Shown here: piece by piece, positions 17,457-26,121 of the stretch
How the letters are laid out: each line of letters begins with the position of its first letter
Position numbering within the stretch: position 1 is the first letter of the stretch
Origin: Prolixibacteraceae bacterium UBA1413
Lineage (GTDB): Bacteria; Bacteroidota; Bacteroidia; Bacteroidales; Prolixibacteraceae
Length of the DNA stretch: 64,000 bases
Assembly (NCBI GenBank): GCA_002304925.1
Contig: DBPT01000001.1
Coordinates: 121,732 to 185,731, forward strand
Reading direction: 5' to 3'
Made by a program: the position numbers and the translations under genes
The notes under the pieces: model-generated
The model's input: only the letters and a program-made list of their open reading frames with translations
The model's database searches: none
What the model was told of the DNA's origin: nothing

Positions 17457-18164
17457 ATGGATACAAAACAGGAAGACAGTCATGTGCTGTTGGTGGCAGC
17501 CACCGATATGGAAGTAAAACTGTTGACGGAAGAGTGTACCCTTATCGATGCAAGGGCTGACAATCTGAGACGTTATGCATTGGACGGGTTCCATTTTGAC
17601 CTTTTAATTACGGGTATCGGTACAGCGTTTACCACTTTTTTCCTCACCCATCACCTGTCGGCTAACAATTGTCCGATGGTTATCAATGTGGGGCTTGCAG
17701 GCAGTTTAACGGACCATTTTAAGATTGGCGACGTGGTGAACGTCACCGAGGAGGAGTTTGCGGATCTGGGTATTGAAAAGGAAAATGAGTTTTTAACCCT
17801 TTTTGACAGTGGTTTTTTGCATCCCGATGAATTCCCTTTCGAAAACAGGATGCTGAAGGCTGACGGGCATGGTTTGGCCGGTTTTCTTCCCGGGGTGAAG
17901 GGGATCACTTCGAACATAAGCCATGGTTGCGAAACATCGATTGTCAAGTTGAAAAACAGGTTTTCGGCGAGTGTGGAGAGTATGGAAGGGGCAGCCGTTT
18001 TCTTTGTGTGCCGTTGGTATGGAGTTCCTTGCCTTCAAATCAGGGCCATTTCGAACATGGTAGCGCCAAGGAGTCTTTCACGGTGGGATATTCCGCTGGC
18101 TCTTGAAAACCTGAGAAATGCAGTTTTGAAGGTTTTAAGGGAGCTTCCTGATAAGGTAGGTTGA
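17457..18164 (+). CDS. mqnB: Futalosine hydrolase
   Basis: It removes adenine from futalosine to give dehypoxanthinyl futalosine in the alternative menaquinone pathway. The sequence is a nucleoside phosphorylase/MTA-nucleosidase fold with INVGLAGSLTDHFKIGDVV and the purine-binding region ESMEGAAVFFVCRWYGVPCLQIRAI split across the C-terminal half. Its placement 30 bases before mqnD decides the assignment over MTA/SAH nucleosidase. The length of 235 residues is normal. Confidence 0.92.
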   Translation: MDTKQEDSHVLLVAATDMEVKLLTEECTLIDARADNLRRYALDGFHFDLLITGIGTAFTTFFLTHHLSANNCPMVINVGLAGSLTDHFKIGDVVNVTEEEFADLGIEKENEFLTLFDSGFLHPDEFPFENRMLKADGHGLAGFLPGVKGITSNISHGCETSIVKLKNRFSASVESMEGAAVFFVCRWYGVPCLQIRAISNMVAPRSLSRWDIPLALENLRNAVLKVLRELPDKVG

Positions 18165-18194
18165 TTTTGCTAAATTTGCGGCAAATTTTCGGGG

Positions 18195-19028
18195 ATGAGA
18201 CTGACTCTGGGATTTTCAACCTGTCCCAACGATACCTTTGTTTTTGATGCGATGGTTCACGGCAAAGTGGATACCGAGGGACTGTCATTTGATGTGGTGA
18301 TGGCCGATGTGGAAGAGCTGAACAGAAGGGCATTTCTCCACGATATTCAGATCACAAAACTGAGTTACCACGCTTATGCTCATGTAGCGCGGAATTACAG
18401 TCTGTTTCAAGCCGGCAGCGCCCTGGGGAGGAAAAACGGGCCTCTCGTGATTGGCAGGCCACCGCTTCCCGCTTCCCTGTCAGGCACTTCATCCATTGCG
18501 ATCCCGGGAAGGTATACAACGGCTAACCTGCTCTTTTCGATTTTTTTCCCGGAAGCCGTTTCAAAACAGATGTACCTCTTTTCAGACATAGAAGATGCTG
18601 TGCTTCGGGGGGAAGCCGATGCCGGCGTCATTATCCATGAAAACCGGTTTACATATCAGCAAAAAGGGTTGGAACAGATTGCCGATCTGGGGGCTCTTTG
18701 GGAAGCGAAGACGGGACTGCCCATCCCGCTCGGGGGAATTGCAGCCGACCGCAGTCTGGCACTTCCCCTCAGGAAGAAAATCGACCGGGTGATAAAACGA
18801 AGTGTTGTGTATGCATTGGCACATCCTGAGTCATCGGCATTCTTCGTAAAGAAATTTGCCCGATCCATGGAAGAGCATGTCATCAGGCAGCATATCAGCC
18901 TTTACGTGAATGATTTTACTGTGAGCCTGGGGGAGGAGGGTATCCTTGCAATCTCCACCCTGTTTCGTGAAGCGACAAAATGTCGGATTATCCCAGAACT
19001 TCCCGTGGATTTCCTGCTGGAAGAATAA
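18195..19028 (+). CDS. mqnD: 1,4-dihydroxy-6-naphthoate synthase
   Basis: A periplasmic-binding-protein-like fold enzyme of 277 residues that acts after mqnB and mqnC in the futalosine route to menaquinone. The N-terminal signature LGFSTCPNDTFVFDAMVHG and the middle segment IPLGGIAADRSL are those of MqnD. There is no signal peptide, in keeping with a cytoplasmic enzyme. It is read with mqnB; mqnA and mqnC must lie elsewhere. Confidence 0.95.
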   Translation: MRLTLGFSTCPNDTFVFDAMVHGKVDTEGLSFDVVMADVEELNRRAFLHDIQITKLSYHAYAHVARNYSLFQAGSALGRKNGPLVIGRPPLPASLSGTSSIAIPGRYTTANLLFSIFFPEAVSKQMYLFSDIEDAVLRGEADAGVIIHENRFTYQQKGLEQIADLGALWEAKTGLPIPLGGIAADRSLALPLRKKIDRVIKRSVVYALAHPESSAFFVKKFARSMEEHVIRQHISLYVNDFTVSLGEEGILAISTLFREATKCRIIPELPVDFLLEE

Positions 19029-19133
19029 AAATATTGTGAGTGCTACAATAATAAAGGTAACATTTAGTTTAATTATGGTGGCGATCTTTATTCCGGAGAA
19101 GGAAATGAGTACTGAACCAAACTGTATAATAGA

Positions 19134-20099
19134 ATGATCGTTGTTACGGGAGCCGCAGGTTTCATTGGCAGTTATTTTGTTGGGAAGCTGAACCGGGCCG
19201 GATTTGCCAATCTCGTGTTGGTTGACCGGTATGATGACCCTGCCAAAGAACGCAATTTTCAGTTTAAGGAATATGCCAGCCTTGTCGATCGGGAAGATTT
19301 TTTTGAGTGGTTCCGGAAGAACAGCGGACAGGTGGAGATGGTCTTTCATCTGGGGGCGCGTACCGATACCATCGGCCAGGAGCCTGAAAGTTATGAAACC
19401 CTGAATCTCAGATATTCGCAGAATTTGTGGAAAGCCTGTACCGATTACCGGGTTCCCCTGGTGTATGCATCTTCGGCAGCAACCTACGGGAACGGGGAGC
19501 AGGGTTTTTCAGATGCCCACAATCAAATTTCACGGCTGCAACCCCTGAATTTGTATGCCTGGTCAAAACATGATTTCGACGTTTGGGTTCTGAATCAGAA
19601 AAACACACCCCAATTCTGGGCGGGATTGAAGTTCTTCAATGTTTACGGCCCCAATGAGTATCACAAAGGGCGAATGGCATCGGTGGTTTTGCATGCTTTC
19701 CAGACCATACGGGATACGGGAGGCATGAAACTTTTCCGTTCACACCGCACCGACATCCCCGACGGAGAGCAGAAGCGGGATTTCATTTACGTTGATGATA
19801 TCGCTGAGGTAATGCTATTTTTCCTTGAGAACCAGAAACATCCGGGTATTTACAATGTGGGGACGGGGAAAGCAAGAACCTACCTTGACCTTACCAAAGC
19901 GGTTTTTGAAAGCATGAACCGTACTCCTGAAATAGAATTCGTTGATACTCCGTGCGATCTGAGAAGCCGTTATCAGTATTTTACGGAAGCTGACATTCAG
20001 AAACTCCGCGAAATCGGCTATTCCCGGCCCTTTACCTGCCTGGAGAGCGGAGTCAGTGAATATGTCACCCGCTACCTGAACCAGGAAGTATGTTTTTAG
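19134..20099 (+). CDS. hldD: ADP-L-glycero-D-manno-heptose-6-epimerase
   Basis: An extended short-chain dehydrogenase of 321 residues. The NAD(P)-binding Gly-rich motif is VVTGAAGFIGSYFV, the catalytic YxxxK is in YAWSKHDFD, and the substrate loop PNEYHKGRMASVVLH is diagnostic for the heptose epimerase. It makes the ADP-heptose used for the lipopolysaccharide inner core. It follows mqnD by about 105 bases, so it may have its own promoter. Confidence 0.94.
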   Translation: MIVVTGAAGFIGSYFVGKLNRAGFANLVLVDRYDDPAKERNFQFKEYASLVDREDFFEWFRKNSGQVEMVFHLGARTDTIGQEPESYETLNLRYSQNLWKACTDYRVPLVYASSAATYGNGEQGFSDAHNQISRLQPLNLYAWSKHDFDVWVLNQKNTPQFWAGLKFFNVYGPNEYHKGRMASVVLHAFQTIRDTGGMKLFRSHRTDIPDGEQKRDFIYVDDIAEVMLFFLENQKHPGIYNVGTGKARTYLDLTKAVFESMNRTPEIEFVDTPCDLRSRYQYFTEADIQKLREIGYSRPFTCLESGVSEYVTRYLNQEVCF

Positions 20100-20114
20100 A
20101 TGTGACAGTCCATC

Positions 20115-20558
20115 TTATTCAGAGATCATCTTTGTAACCTCCTTTTTCTTTTCCGGCAGAAACCGGTCGGCCAGCGTCAGGATAGTTACCGCCAGAAATA
20201 TGGCGGCCGAAATGACAGGTATATTTCCTGCCTTTTGGAGGAAAAGCGACCAAAAGTCCCCGAAAAACAGGCTTCCATAACGGGTGATCCACCGGAGCAT
20301 CATCGTTATTGCCGATTCCGATCCCGGCGACCAGGTTCTTCCGAAAATCAAAAATATCATTAGTAGCAGGATGAAAAGCAGGGTGAGGATCCAGAAATTC
20401 TTTCCCAGGATGGGTTCGGTGACAAAAGCCGTTTTTTCCCTCTTTTCTTCAGCCAGGAGGGCTTCCATCACCTGATGTGAAAATGCAGGCCCCGGCGATT
20501 CGATCCTGATTTCCCGGATCATCTTTCTTAATTCATTATGTTGTTCTTCCTGATTCAT
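20115..20558 (-). CDS. Anti-sigma-like membrane protein paired with the ECF sigma factor
   Basis: A 147-residue protein with a helical cytoplasmic N-terminus (about residues 1-70) and two membrane segments (ILTLLFILLLMIFLIF, then VISAAIFLAVTILTLA), ending in a charged tail. It shows no zinc-binding HxxxCxxC motif. ATG at 20558 overlaps the sigma factor stop as ATGA, so the two proteins are made together. By position it most likely binds and restrains the sigma factor, but no known anti-sigma family is recognised. Confidence 0.75.
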   Translation of the reverse strand: MNQEEQHNELRKMIREIRIESPGPAFSHQVMEALLAEEKREKTAFVTEPILGKNFWILTLLFILLLMIFLIFGRTWSPGSESAITMMLRWITRYGSLFFGDFWSLFLQKAGNIPVISAAIFLAVTILTLADRFLPEKKKEVTKMISE

Positions 20559-21121
20559 GATTGCCATATCGTTTCATTTTTCATTGACTTACACATCAGA
20601 TCATGAAGTTTTTTCCTTGCCCGATAAAGCTTCACTTTGACATTGCTCTCCGTGAATCCGGTAATCCGGCAGATTTCCCTGATATCCTGGTCATCGTAAT
20701 AATAGAGGAGGATCAGCATATACTCTTCCTCAGGGAGTTGTTTCATGGCAGCTTCGAGCTGCAGCAGACGCAATTCCTCCGGAAATTCACCAAACACCAC
20801 TCCGGCTTCGTCATCGGCATCCGGGATCTCCTCCGTCCGGGATGCGGGATTTTTCTTCTTCCGGGTGTGGGTAATGCAGGTATTGTATGTAATGGTGTAC
20901 AACCAGGTCGAAAACTTTGAATCTCCCCTGAAGCCATGTAGTGACCTGAACGCTTTTATAAAAGCTTCCTGGGCGATTTCTTCGGCATCTTCCCTGTTCC
21001 TGAGGATTTTCAGCGCCATTGAAAAAACCACATCCTGGTATTTTACTACCAGGGAACCAAAGGCGTTGGTATCTCCCTGCCTCACCTGTTCAATGATCTG
21101 TAGTTCTTCGGTCGTTGTCAT
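20555..21121 (-). CDS. ECF-type RNA polymerase sigma factor
   Basis: A 188-residue sigma-70 family protein with region 2 (FGSLVVKYQDVVFSMALKIL, then AEEIAQEAFIKAF and FSTWLYTITYNTC) and region 4 (LPEEEYMLILLYYY, helix-turn-helix ICRITGFTESNVKVKLYRAR). ATG at 21121 is used; a TTG just before it is less likely. A TGTAACC/GCGTCC pair directly upstream looks like an ECF promoter, so the gene probably drives itself. The stress it answers to cannot be told from sequence. Confidence 0.93.
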   Translation of the reverse strand: MTTTEELQIIEQVRQGDTNAFGSLVVKYQDVVFSMALKILRNREDAEEIAQEAFIKAFRSLHGFRGDSKFSTWLYTITYNTCITHTRKKKNPASRTEEIPDADDEAGVVFGEFPEELRLLQLEAAMKQLPEEEYMLILLYYYDDQDIREICRITGFTESNVKVKLYRARKKLHDLMCKSMKNETIWQS

Positions 21122-21130
21122 CAACTTATT

Positions 21131-21157
21131 GGACGCAAAACATGCCGGCGGGTTACA
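21131..21157 (-). promoter_or_regulatory. Putative autoregulatory ECF promoter
   Basis: On the minus strand TGTAACC (21151-21157) and GCGTCC (21131-21136) are 14 bases apart, the AAC/CGTC pattern of ECF promoters. The GCGTCC ends nine bases before the sigma ATG, which would give a very short or absent 5' leader. Confidence 0.45.
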
Positions 21158-21262
21158 GATCGGAGGGATGTTTTTTCCGGGCCGGAAGTTGTAACCGAAC
21201 AGAGGTCATGGCGTCAAATCACCGACAGTAACAAATCAGTAACAATTAAAATGTAGTTTATT

Positions 21263-21616
21263 ATGGAACCTATCGTAATCTCAGTCTCTTTTTTTTTGAC
21301 GGTCTTTGCCATTGTGTATGTAATCTTTTCCACGCGTCACAAGGAGCGGATGGCGATGATTGAGAAGGGGGCCGATCCCCGGCTGTTCAAGAGGGAACCC
21401 CGTACCTTCAAAACCAACGAATATTTAACTTTCAAATGGGGATTGTTCATGATTGGCAGTGCCATCGGGATCCTGGCAGGTGCTTTGTTGGAGCTCTATT
21501 CAGAATTCCCTTCGGGAGCATGTTATTTCTCCATGATTCTGATTTTCGGTGGTTTGGCCTTGGTGGCATCCTACCTGTTGCGGGGGAAGATGGAGAAGAA
21601 GCAGCTCAATCCATGA
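21263..21616 (+). CDS. DUF6249-type membrane protein
   Basis: A 117-residue inner-membrane protein. It has a membrane helix (residues 3-23), a cytoplasmic loop with the conserved RHKERMAMIEKGAD motif, then two more helices (LFMIGSAIGILAGALL and FSMILIFGGLALVASYLL). The family is frequent in Bacteroidota next to ECF sigma and anti-sigma genes, as here, where it diverges from the sigma operon. The function is unknown. A perfect bidirectional terminator follows. Confidence 0.85.
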   Translation: MEPIVISVSFFLTVFAIVYVIFSTRHKERMAMIEKGADPRLFKREPRTFKTNEYLTFKWGLFMIGSAIGILAGALLELYSEFPSGACYFSMILIFGGLALVASYLLRGKMEKKQLNP

Positions 21617-21632
21617 CCTGTTGCGCCGAAGC

Positions 21633-21668
21633 ACAAAAAAAGCCGGATTGTTTACCGGCTTTTTTTGT
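21633..21668. terminator. Bidirectional terminator between the DUF6249 gene and eno
   Basis: A perfect 14-base stem (21633-21646 with 21655-21668) with an eight-base loop. The arms contain A7 and T7 next to a GCCGG/CCGGC core, so it can work for both convergent genes. Confidence 0.9.
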
Positions 21669-21685
21669 GAGATAATTCCTGATGA

Positions 21686-22987
21686 TTATTTTTTCAGCAC
21701 TTTCTTGTATCCATAGACAGCGGCTGATCCCAATTCTTCTTCGATCCTGAGGAGCTGGTTGTACTTGGCCATGCGGTCGGAACGACTGAGGGAACCGGTT
21801 TTTATCTGTCCGCTGTTGGTAGCCACGGCGATGTCGGCGATGGTGAAATCTTCGGTTTCGCCTGAGCGGTGGGAGGTGACGGAGGTATAGCCGGCACGGT
21901 GGGCCATTTCGATGGCATCCAGGGTTTCGGTAAGGGTTCCGATCTGGTTGACCTTGATCAGGATAGAGTTGCAGGCTCCCAGTTCGATCCCTTTCCGGAG
22001 GTATTCGATGTTGGTAACGAAAAGGTCATCTCCAACAAGCTGGATTTTGTCCCCCAGCCGTTTGGTAAGTGCGACCCATCCGTCCCAATCGTTTTCCGCC
22101 ATTCCGTCTTCGATGGAATCGATGGGGAATTTGGCAACCAGTTCGGCAAGATAATCGACCTGTTGTGCGACCGATCTTTTGGCTCCGGAGGCTCCTTCGA
22201 ACCTGGAATAGTCATAGGTCCCGTCCTTGAAAAACTCAGAAGCAGCACAGTCGAGGGCGATGGATATATCTCCGCCTTCACAGGCGCGTCCCGGTTTGTA
22301 TCCTGCATTTTTGATGGCTTCGATGATGCTGTTCAGGGCATCTTCCGTGCCTTTCAAAGCGGGGGCGAAACCGCCTTCATCCCCGACCGCCGTGCTGAGC
22401 CCGCGGTTATGCAATACCTTCTTCAGGTGATGAAAAACTTCCGCCCCCATCCGGAGTCCTTCCCGGAACGAGGTCGCCCCGATGGGTCTGATCATGAACT
22501 CCTGGAATGCAATCGGAGCGTCAGAATGACTTCCGCCATTGATGATGTTCATCATGGGAACGGGCAGGGTTTTCGCATTGGTTCCCCCGATGTAGCGGTA
22601 AAGGGGCATGCCCATACATTCAGCAGCAGCTTTGGCAACCGCAAGCGAAACTCCTAGAATAGCATTCGCACCCAGGCTGGACTTGGTTTTCGTGCCGTCC
22701 AGTTCAATCATCTTTTTGTCAACGGCAACCTGATCTGATGCATCCATACCGATTATCTCCTTCCGGAGGATGGTATTTACATTTTCCACAGCCCTGAGGA
22801 CTCCTTTCCCGAGGAAACGGCCTTTGTCATTGTCGCGAAGCTCAAGGGCCTCGTTCTCTCCTGTCGATGCTCCGGAGGGTACAGCAGCTCGCCCTACGGC
22901 ACCACATTCCAGGGTCACTTCAACCTCAATGGTCGGATTCCCGCGGGAATCCAGGATCTCTCTTCCTAATACATTGTTGATAAGCAT
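21686..22987 (-). CDS. eno: Enolase
   Basis: It interconverts 2-phosphoglycerate and phosphoenolpyruvate in glycolysis. All signatures are present: REILDSRGNPTIEVEV at the start, GDEGGFAP, the magnesium ligands in DSIEDGMAENDWDGW and VGDDLFVTN, the catalytic Lys in LIKVNQIGTLTET and SHRSGETED. The length of 433 residues is normal. A good -7 box lies 70 bases upstream. Confidence 0.98.
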   Translation of the reverse strand: MLINNVLGREILDSRGNPTIEVEVTLECGAVGRAAVPSGASTGENEALELRDNDKGRFLGKGVLRAVENVNTILRKEIIGMDASDQVAVDKKMIELDGTKTKSSLGANAILGVSLAVAKAAAECMGMPLYRYIGGTNAKTLPVPMMNIINGGSHSDAPIAFQEFMIRPIGATSFREGLRMGAEVFHHLKKVLHNRGLSTAVGDEGGFAPALKGTEDALNSIIEAIKNAGYKPGRACEGGDISIALDCAASEFFKDGTYDYSRFEGASGAKRSVAQQVDYLAELVAKFPIDSIEDGMAENDWDGWVALTKRLGDKIQLVGDDLFVTNIEYLRKGIELGACNSILIKVNQIGTLTETLDAIEMAHRAGYTSVTSHRSGETEDFTIADIAVATNSGQIKTGSLSRSDRMAKYNQLLRIEEELGSAAVYGYKKVLKK

Positions 22988-23056
22988 ATTGATGGTTTTA
23001 AATAGTTAATTTATTTTCTTGTTGAAAACAACGAAAATAGCACTTTTCGTGGTCTG

Positions 23057-23064
23057 CAAAGATA
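23057..23064 (-). promoter_or_regulatory. -7 promoter element of eno
   Basis: TATCTTTG followed by C matches the TAnnTTTG -7 consensus exactly. No TTTG is seen 19-21 bases upstream, so only half of the promoter is supported. Confidence 0.45.
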
Positions 23065-23117
23065 TGATAATTGTTTTTTCCACCTCTTTTAACCTGAAGT
23101 TAATGTCAGTTTCCGGG

Positions 23118-23489
23118 TCAGAAAGAGGTGAACTGGTTGAATTTCTCTTCAAGCCGGTACCGGAGCACACTGATTTTCTGGATTGTTACCAATCCTCCCT
23201 TTTTGCTTTCATCCATCATTTTAAACAACTGTGGACAGAAGGCTTTAATATTCTTTCTGGTATCCGCGATTTCGATTAATACAGGCAGATCTCCCGACAT
23301 GGCGAAGGTTTTCAGGGTATGCAGGGAATGGCTGGCGCCAAATGACAGGATTCCTTTAAATGCCGATGCCCCCGCAAGTCCGGCGTTGTGGGCCGCATGC
23401 AGGATCTCTTCATACAGGGGATGACCGTTCAATGTATCCGATTCCCCGATGTAAATCCTCAGAATGTTCGCTTTTCCTTTGATGTTCAT
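23118..23489 (-). CDS. DUF190 family PII-like protein
   Basis: A 123-residue cytoplasmic protein with the DUF190 pattern: LRIYIGESD at the start, PLYEEILHAAHNAGLAGASA and GILSFG in the middle, and PVLIEIADT near the end. The fold is that of PII-like trimers that bind small ligands. These genes often sit with fluoride exporter or transporter genes, but none is adjacent here. It diverges from dacB, and its ligand is unknown. Confidence 0.9.
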   Translation of the reverse strand: MNIKGKANILRIYIGESDTLNGHPLYEEILHAAHNAGLAGASAFKGILSFGASHSLHTLKTFAMSGDLPVLIEIADTRKNIKAFCPQLFKMMDESKKGGLVTIQKISVLRYRLEEKFNQFTSF

Positions 23490-23595
23490 GGCTTGTCATT
23501 TAAAAGTCCGGGAAAAAATGGTCAAGCGTACGATTTCCGGGGAAAACCCCTGCAGCGAAGAATGGCAGTGGGGTCTTCCCCAGGAAATTTATTAG

Positions 23596-23617
23596 TTTTA
23601 CATGGAAAAATGTAAAA
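23596..23617. repeat. Hairpin-forming inverted repeat before dacB
   Basis: TTTTACAT and ATGTAAAA form a perfect eight-base inverted repeat around a six-base centre, in the divergent gap between the DUF190 gene and dacB. It could be an operator or a chance feature of AT-rich DNA. Confidence 0.3.
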
Positions 23618-23639
23618 GAATCAGTTTAAATATATATCT

Positions 23640-25079
23640 GTGAAATTACGGATTTTTATTTGTTTGTGGTTAATCCCGGGGGTTCAATTTGCTGTTGCGC
23701 AAGGTCAAAACCACAGGTTGGTGCGGAATTTTACGACAGATCCTGCGTTAAAGGGTTCGGGCGTGAGTATTTATGTCTCAGATTTAGACGGGTCAAGGGT
23801 TTTGATGTCGGAGAGTGCCGGGCAGTTGCTGTCGCCGGCTTCGACGATGAAGGTGATAACCACTGCCGCTGCGCTGGAGATTCTGGGGCCTGATTACCGG
23901 TTTCAGACCGAATTTGGGTTTTCCGGGCAAACTGTGCGCCATGAAAACATGCTGAAAGGAAACCTTGTGGTCAGGGGGATGGGGGATCCTACCCTGGGAA
24001 GCGCCGCCTTTGGCGACAGTTTGGCGCCTGAGGCTATAGCGCGTCATTTTACGGAAGCACTGAAGAAAGAAGGCATTGTGACCGTCACGGGTGATCTGGT
24101 CATTGATGTTTCGGCATATGACGGGTACGTGGCGCCTGGCAGCTGGGCTTGGGAGGATATCGGCAATTATTATGGTGCGGGGCCATCCGCTCTTACTTTT
24201 GCCGACAACATGATTCATCTTTGGTTTAACTCTCCTCAGAAGACAGGGGAACCGGTTGACCTGATCCGTACGTTTCCCGACCTTCCGTGGTTGTCATGGC
24301 AGAATGAGCTGAAATCCTCTTCCGTAAACCGTGATCTTGCCTATGTCTATGGAAGCCCCTGGGGTGAAAGACGTGTGATCAGGGGATCCATTCCTGCCGG
24401 GAGGAAAGCTTTTGAGGTGAAAGCTTCCATGCCGGAACCTCCCCGTTATTTCGGGCAATTTCTTCTGGAAAACCTTGCCGGATCAGGGATCACGCTCCTG
24501 GGTTCCCTCCGGGTGACCGATAAGAAGCAGGAATTCACATTGCTTACCACGGTATGGTCACCTCCTTTGAAAGAGATTATCACGCTGATAAATCACAAAA
24601 GCGTCAATTTGTTTACAGAACACTTGGTTATGCAGGTGGCGTATGAGCAAAGCACCAGGGGCAGGATGGAAGAGGGGTTACAGGTCATTTCCGGTTTCTG
24701 GGAGGAAAAGGGGATCGTGGAGCCGCTATTCATGGAGGACGGGAGCGGGCTATCGCGGTATAATGCCGTTTCTTCGCGCTTCCTCGTGGAAGTGCTGAAG
24801 TATATGCATGGCAGCAAAAACGGCGTTCTTTTCAGATCGACCCTGCCCTCGGCGGGGAATGGCACACTGGGAAGTTTCGCGACAGCAGATTTCCCCGGGG
24901 AGACCCTGCGCTGTAAAAGCGGTTCCTTGGAAAGGGTGCGTGGATATGCGGGATATCTGAAATGCCAGTCGGGACGAGAGGTGGCCTTTTCGATCCTGGT
25001 CAACAACTTCCCGGGTACCTCTCAGGAAGTCGTTCGCAAAATAAGGAATTTGCTTCTGGAAATCCGGAAAAATTACTGA
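23640..25079 (+). CDS. dacB: D-alanyl-D-alanine carboxypeptidase/endopeptidase (PBP4)
   Basis: A periplasmic S13 serine peptidase of 479 residues that cuts peptidoglycan cross-links or terminal D-Ala. A signal peptide (IFICLWLIPGVQFAVAQG) precedes the SxxK motif SPASTMKV with the active Ser. The SxN-type motif lies in DGSGLSRYNAV and the KTG-like motif is KSGSLE. The start is GTG at 23640; no nearby ATG keeps the signal peptide. Confidence 0.93.
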   Translation: MKLRIFICLWLIPGVQFAVAQGQNHRLVRNFTTDPALKGSGVSIYVSDLDGSRVLMSESAGQLLSPASTMKVITTAAALEILGPDYRFQTEFGFSGQTVRHENMLKGNLVVRGMGDPTLGSAAFGDSLAPEAIARHFTEALKKEGIVTVTGDLVIDVSAYDGYVAPGSWAWEDIGNYYGAGPSALTFADNMIHLWFNSPQKTGEPVDLIRTFPDLPWLSWQNELKSSSVNRDLAYVYGSPWGERRVIRGSIPAGRKAFEVKASMPEPPRYFGQFLLENLAGSGITLLGSLRVTDKKQEFTLLTTVWSPPLKEIITLINHKSVNLFTEHLVMQVAYEQSTRGRMEEGLQVISGFWEEKGIVEPLFMEDGSGLSRYNAVSSRFLVEVLKYMHGSKNGVLFRSTLPSAGNGTLGSFATADFPGETLRCKSGSLERVRGYAGYLKCQSGREVAFSILVNNFPGTSQEVVRKIRNLLLEIRKNY

Positions 25080-25153
25080 CCTGCAGGATTGAGAATTTGG
25101 TTGCCGAAGGTGACACCCTCACCCTATAGCTTATCTTTTCCCTTTCCCTTATT

Positions 25154-25171
25154 CTAAACCTTAACCTCAAA
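25154..25171. repeat. Three degenerate CTTAAC-type hexamers
   Basis: CTAAAC, CTTAAC and CTCAAA stand in tandem at the 3' end of the 277-residue membrane protein gene. They match the five hexamers at 31569-31598 inside the PUL. Confidence 0.4.
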
Positions 25172-26000
25172 TATGCCAGTTTCCGTGCAGGATCATTCCC
25201 TGTATAATTTTCCCTGTTTCAGGATCGAGCTGAGATCCGTACATGCTGTGAGGTATGGAATAAACGGCAAGCATCACCAGGGAGGCCAGGATCACATAAC
25301 CCGGTCTTTCCTTCTTACGGTTCATCACCACGGCAAGGATCCAGAAGAGGAAAGCGATGAGGGTTTTGTTATCGGTGAGGTCCCATGCGAAGGGAACGCC
25401 AGCCCAGGCTTCGCCGAAAGCGTAGTACTGAACCCAGGGCCCCAGGATCATCCCTCCCAGGCCCGTCAGGACCAGGGTCCATAAGGCAAAAGTACGGAAT
25501 TTCCGGTGCCTGAAAAGGGCCATTACCCCCGCCACATTGGCAAAAAACATGGCCACGAACATCAGGATGATATGGGGAAGGAGGATGGCAGCAGGAACGT
25601 CTCCCTTGAAACGTACGACAGTAGCATTCGATTCATGGAGGGGATAGTTTTTCCCGTTCTTTTCAAATTCCACTTTGTATTCCAGTTTTCCTGCAGGGGG
25701 TTGGTGAGGAAGGGAAGCAACGAGTTCGGTATCTTCACGTGTCATGGCAAGGGTCGTCCACCCGTCTCGGGTGGGGAATTTCCGGTAGGTGACGGTGCCT
25801 GTCACCACCGTGTCGGGGATATGGAAGATCAGTGGACAATCCTTCTCCCCACCGTGACTGCGGATCAGGCTTAAGAGGTATTTATTCCCGTCAATGTCGA
25901 GTTCTGCCCTTTTCGGGTAAGTGGGACCTGTCGTTCGCTGGTACACCATGGCTGCAAAGGTTACCAGGGCAGCCGCTGCAAAATAAAGGAAAGTTCTCAC
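25167..26000 (-). CDS. Membrane protein of unknown function
   Basis: Not recognised. The 277-residue protein has an N-terminal membrane helix, a periplasmic beta-rich domain of about 115 residues that contains RDGWTTLAMTREDTELVASL and is immunoglobulin-like by pattern, and four more helices (IILMFVAMFFANVAGVMALF, FALWTLVLTGLGGMIL, TLIAFLFWILAVVMN, VILASLVMLAVYSI). The start is GTG at 26000. Similar proteins are common in anaerobic Bacteroidota. It converges on dacB and diverges from the DUF6807 gene. Confidence 0.75.
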   Translation of the reverse strand: MRTFLYFAAAALVTFAAMVYQRTTGPTYPKRAELDIDGNKYLLSLIRSHGGEKDCPLIFHIPDTVVTGTVTYRKFPTRDGWTTLAMTREDTELVASLPHQPPAGKLEYKVEFEKNGKNYPLHESNATVVRFKGDVPAAILLPHIILMFVAMFFANVAGVMALFRHRKFRTFALWTLVLTGLGGMILGPWVQYYAFGEAWAGVPFAWDLTDNKTLIAFLFWILAVVMNRKKERPGYVILASLVMLAVYSIPHSMYGSQLDPETGKIIQGMILHGNWHI

Positions 26001-26121
26001 TATGCAACCTGTTTAAGATTCCGGGGATAAATATGCATTTTTTTTACTTTTATACCTAACCATTCCGGAAGAGGTTTTTTTTCTCTTTTTTTGTAACTTG
26101 CATCACCTAATCTGAATTGCC

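Noticed and set aside
19075..19137. Possible 20-residue leader peptide overlapping the hldD start as ATGA
   Set aside because: The overlap is neat, but the peptide has no regulatory codon run and no hairpin follows; it is too weak to list as a gene.
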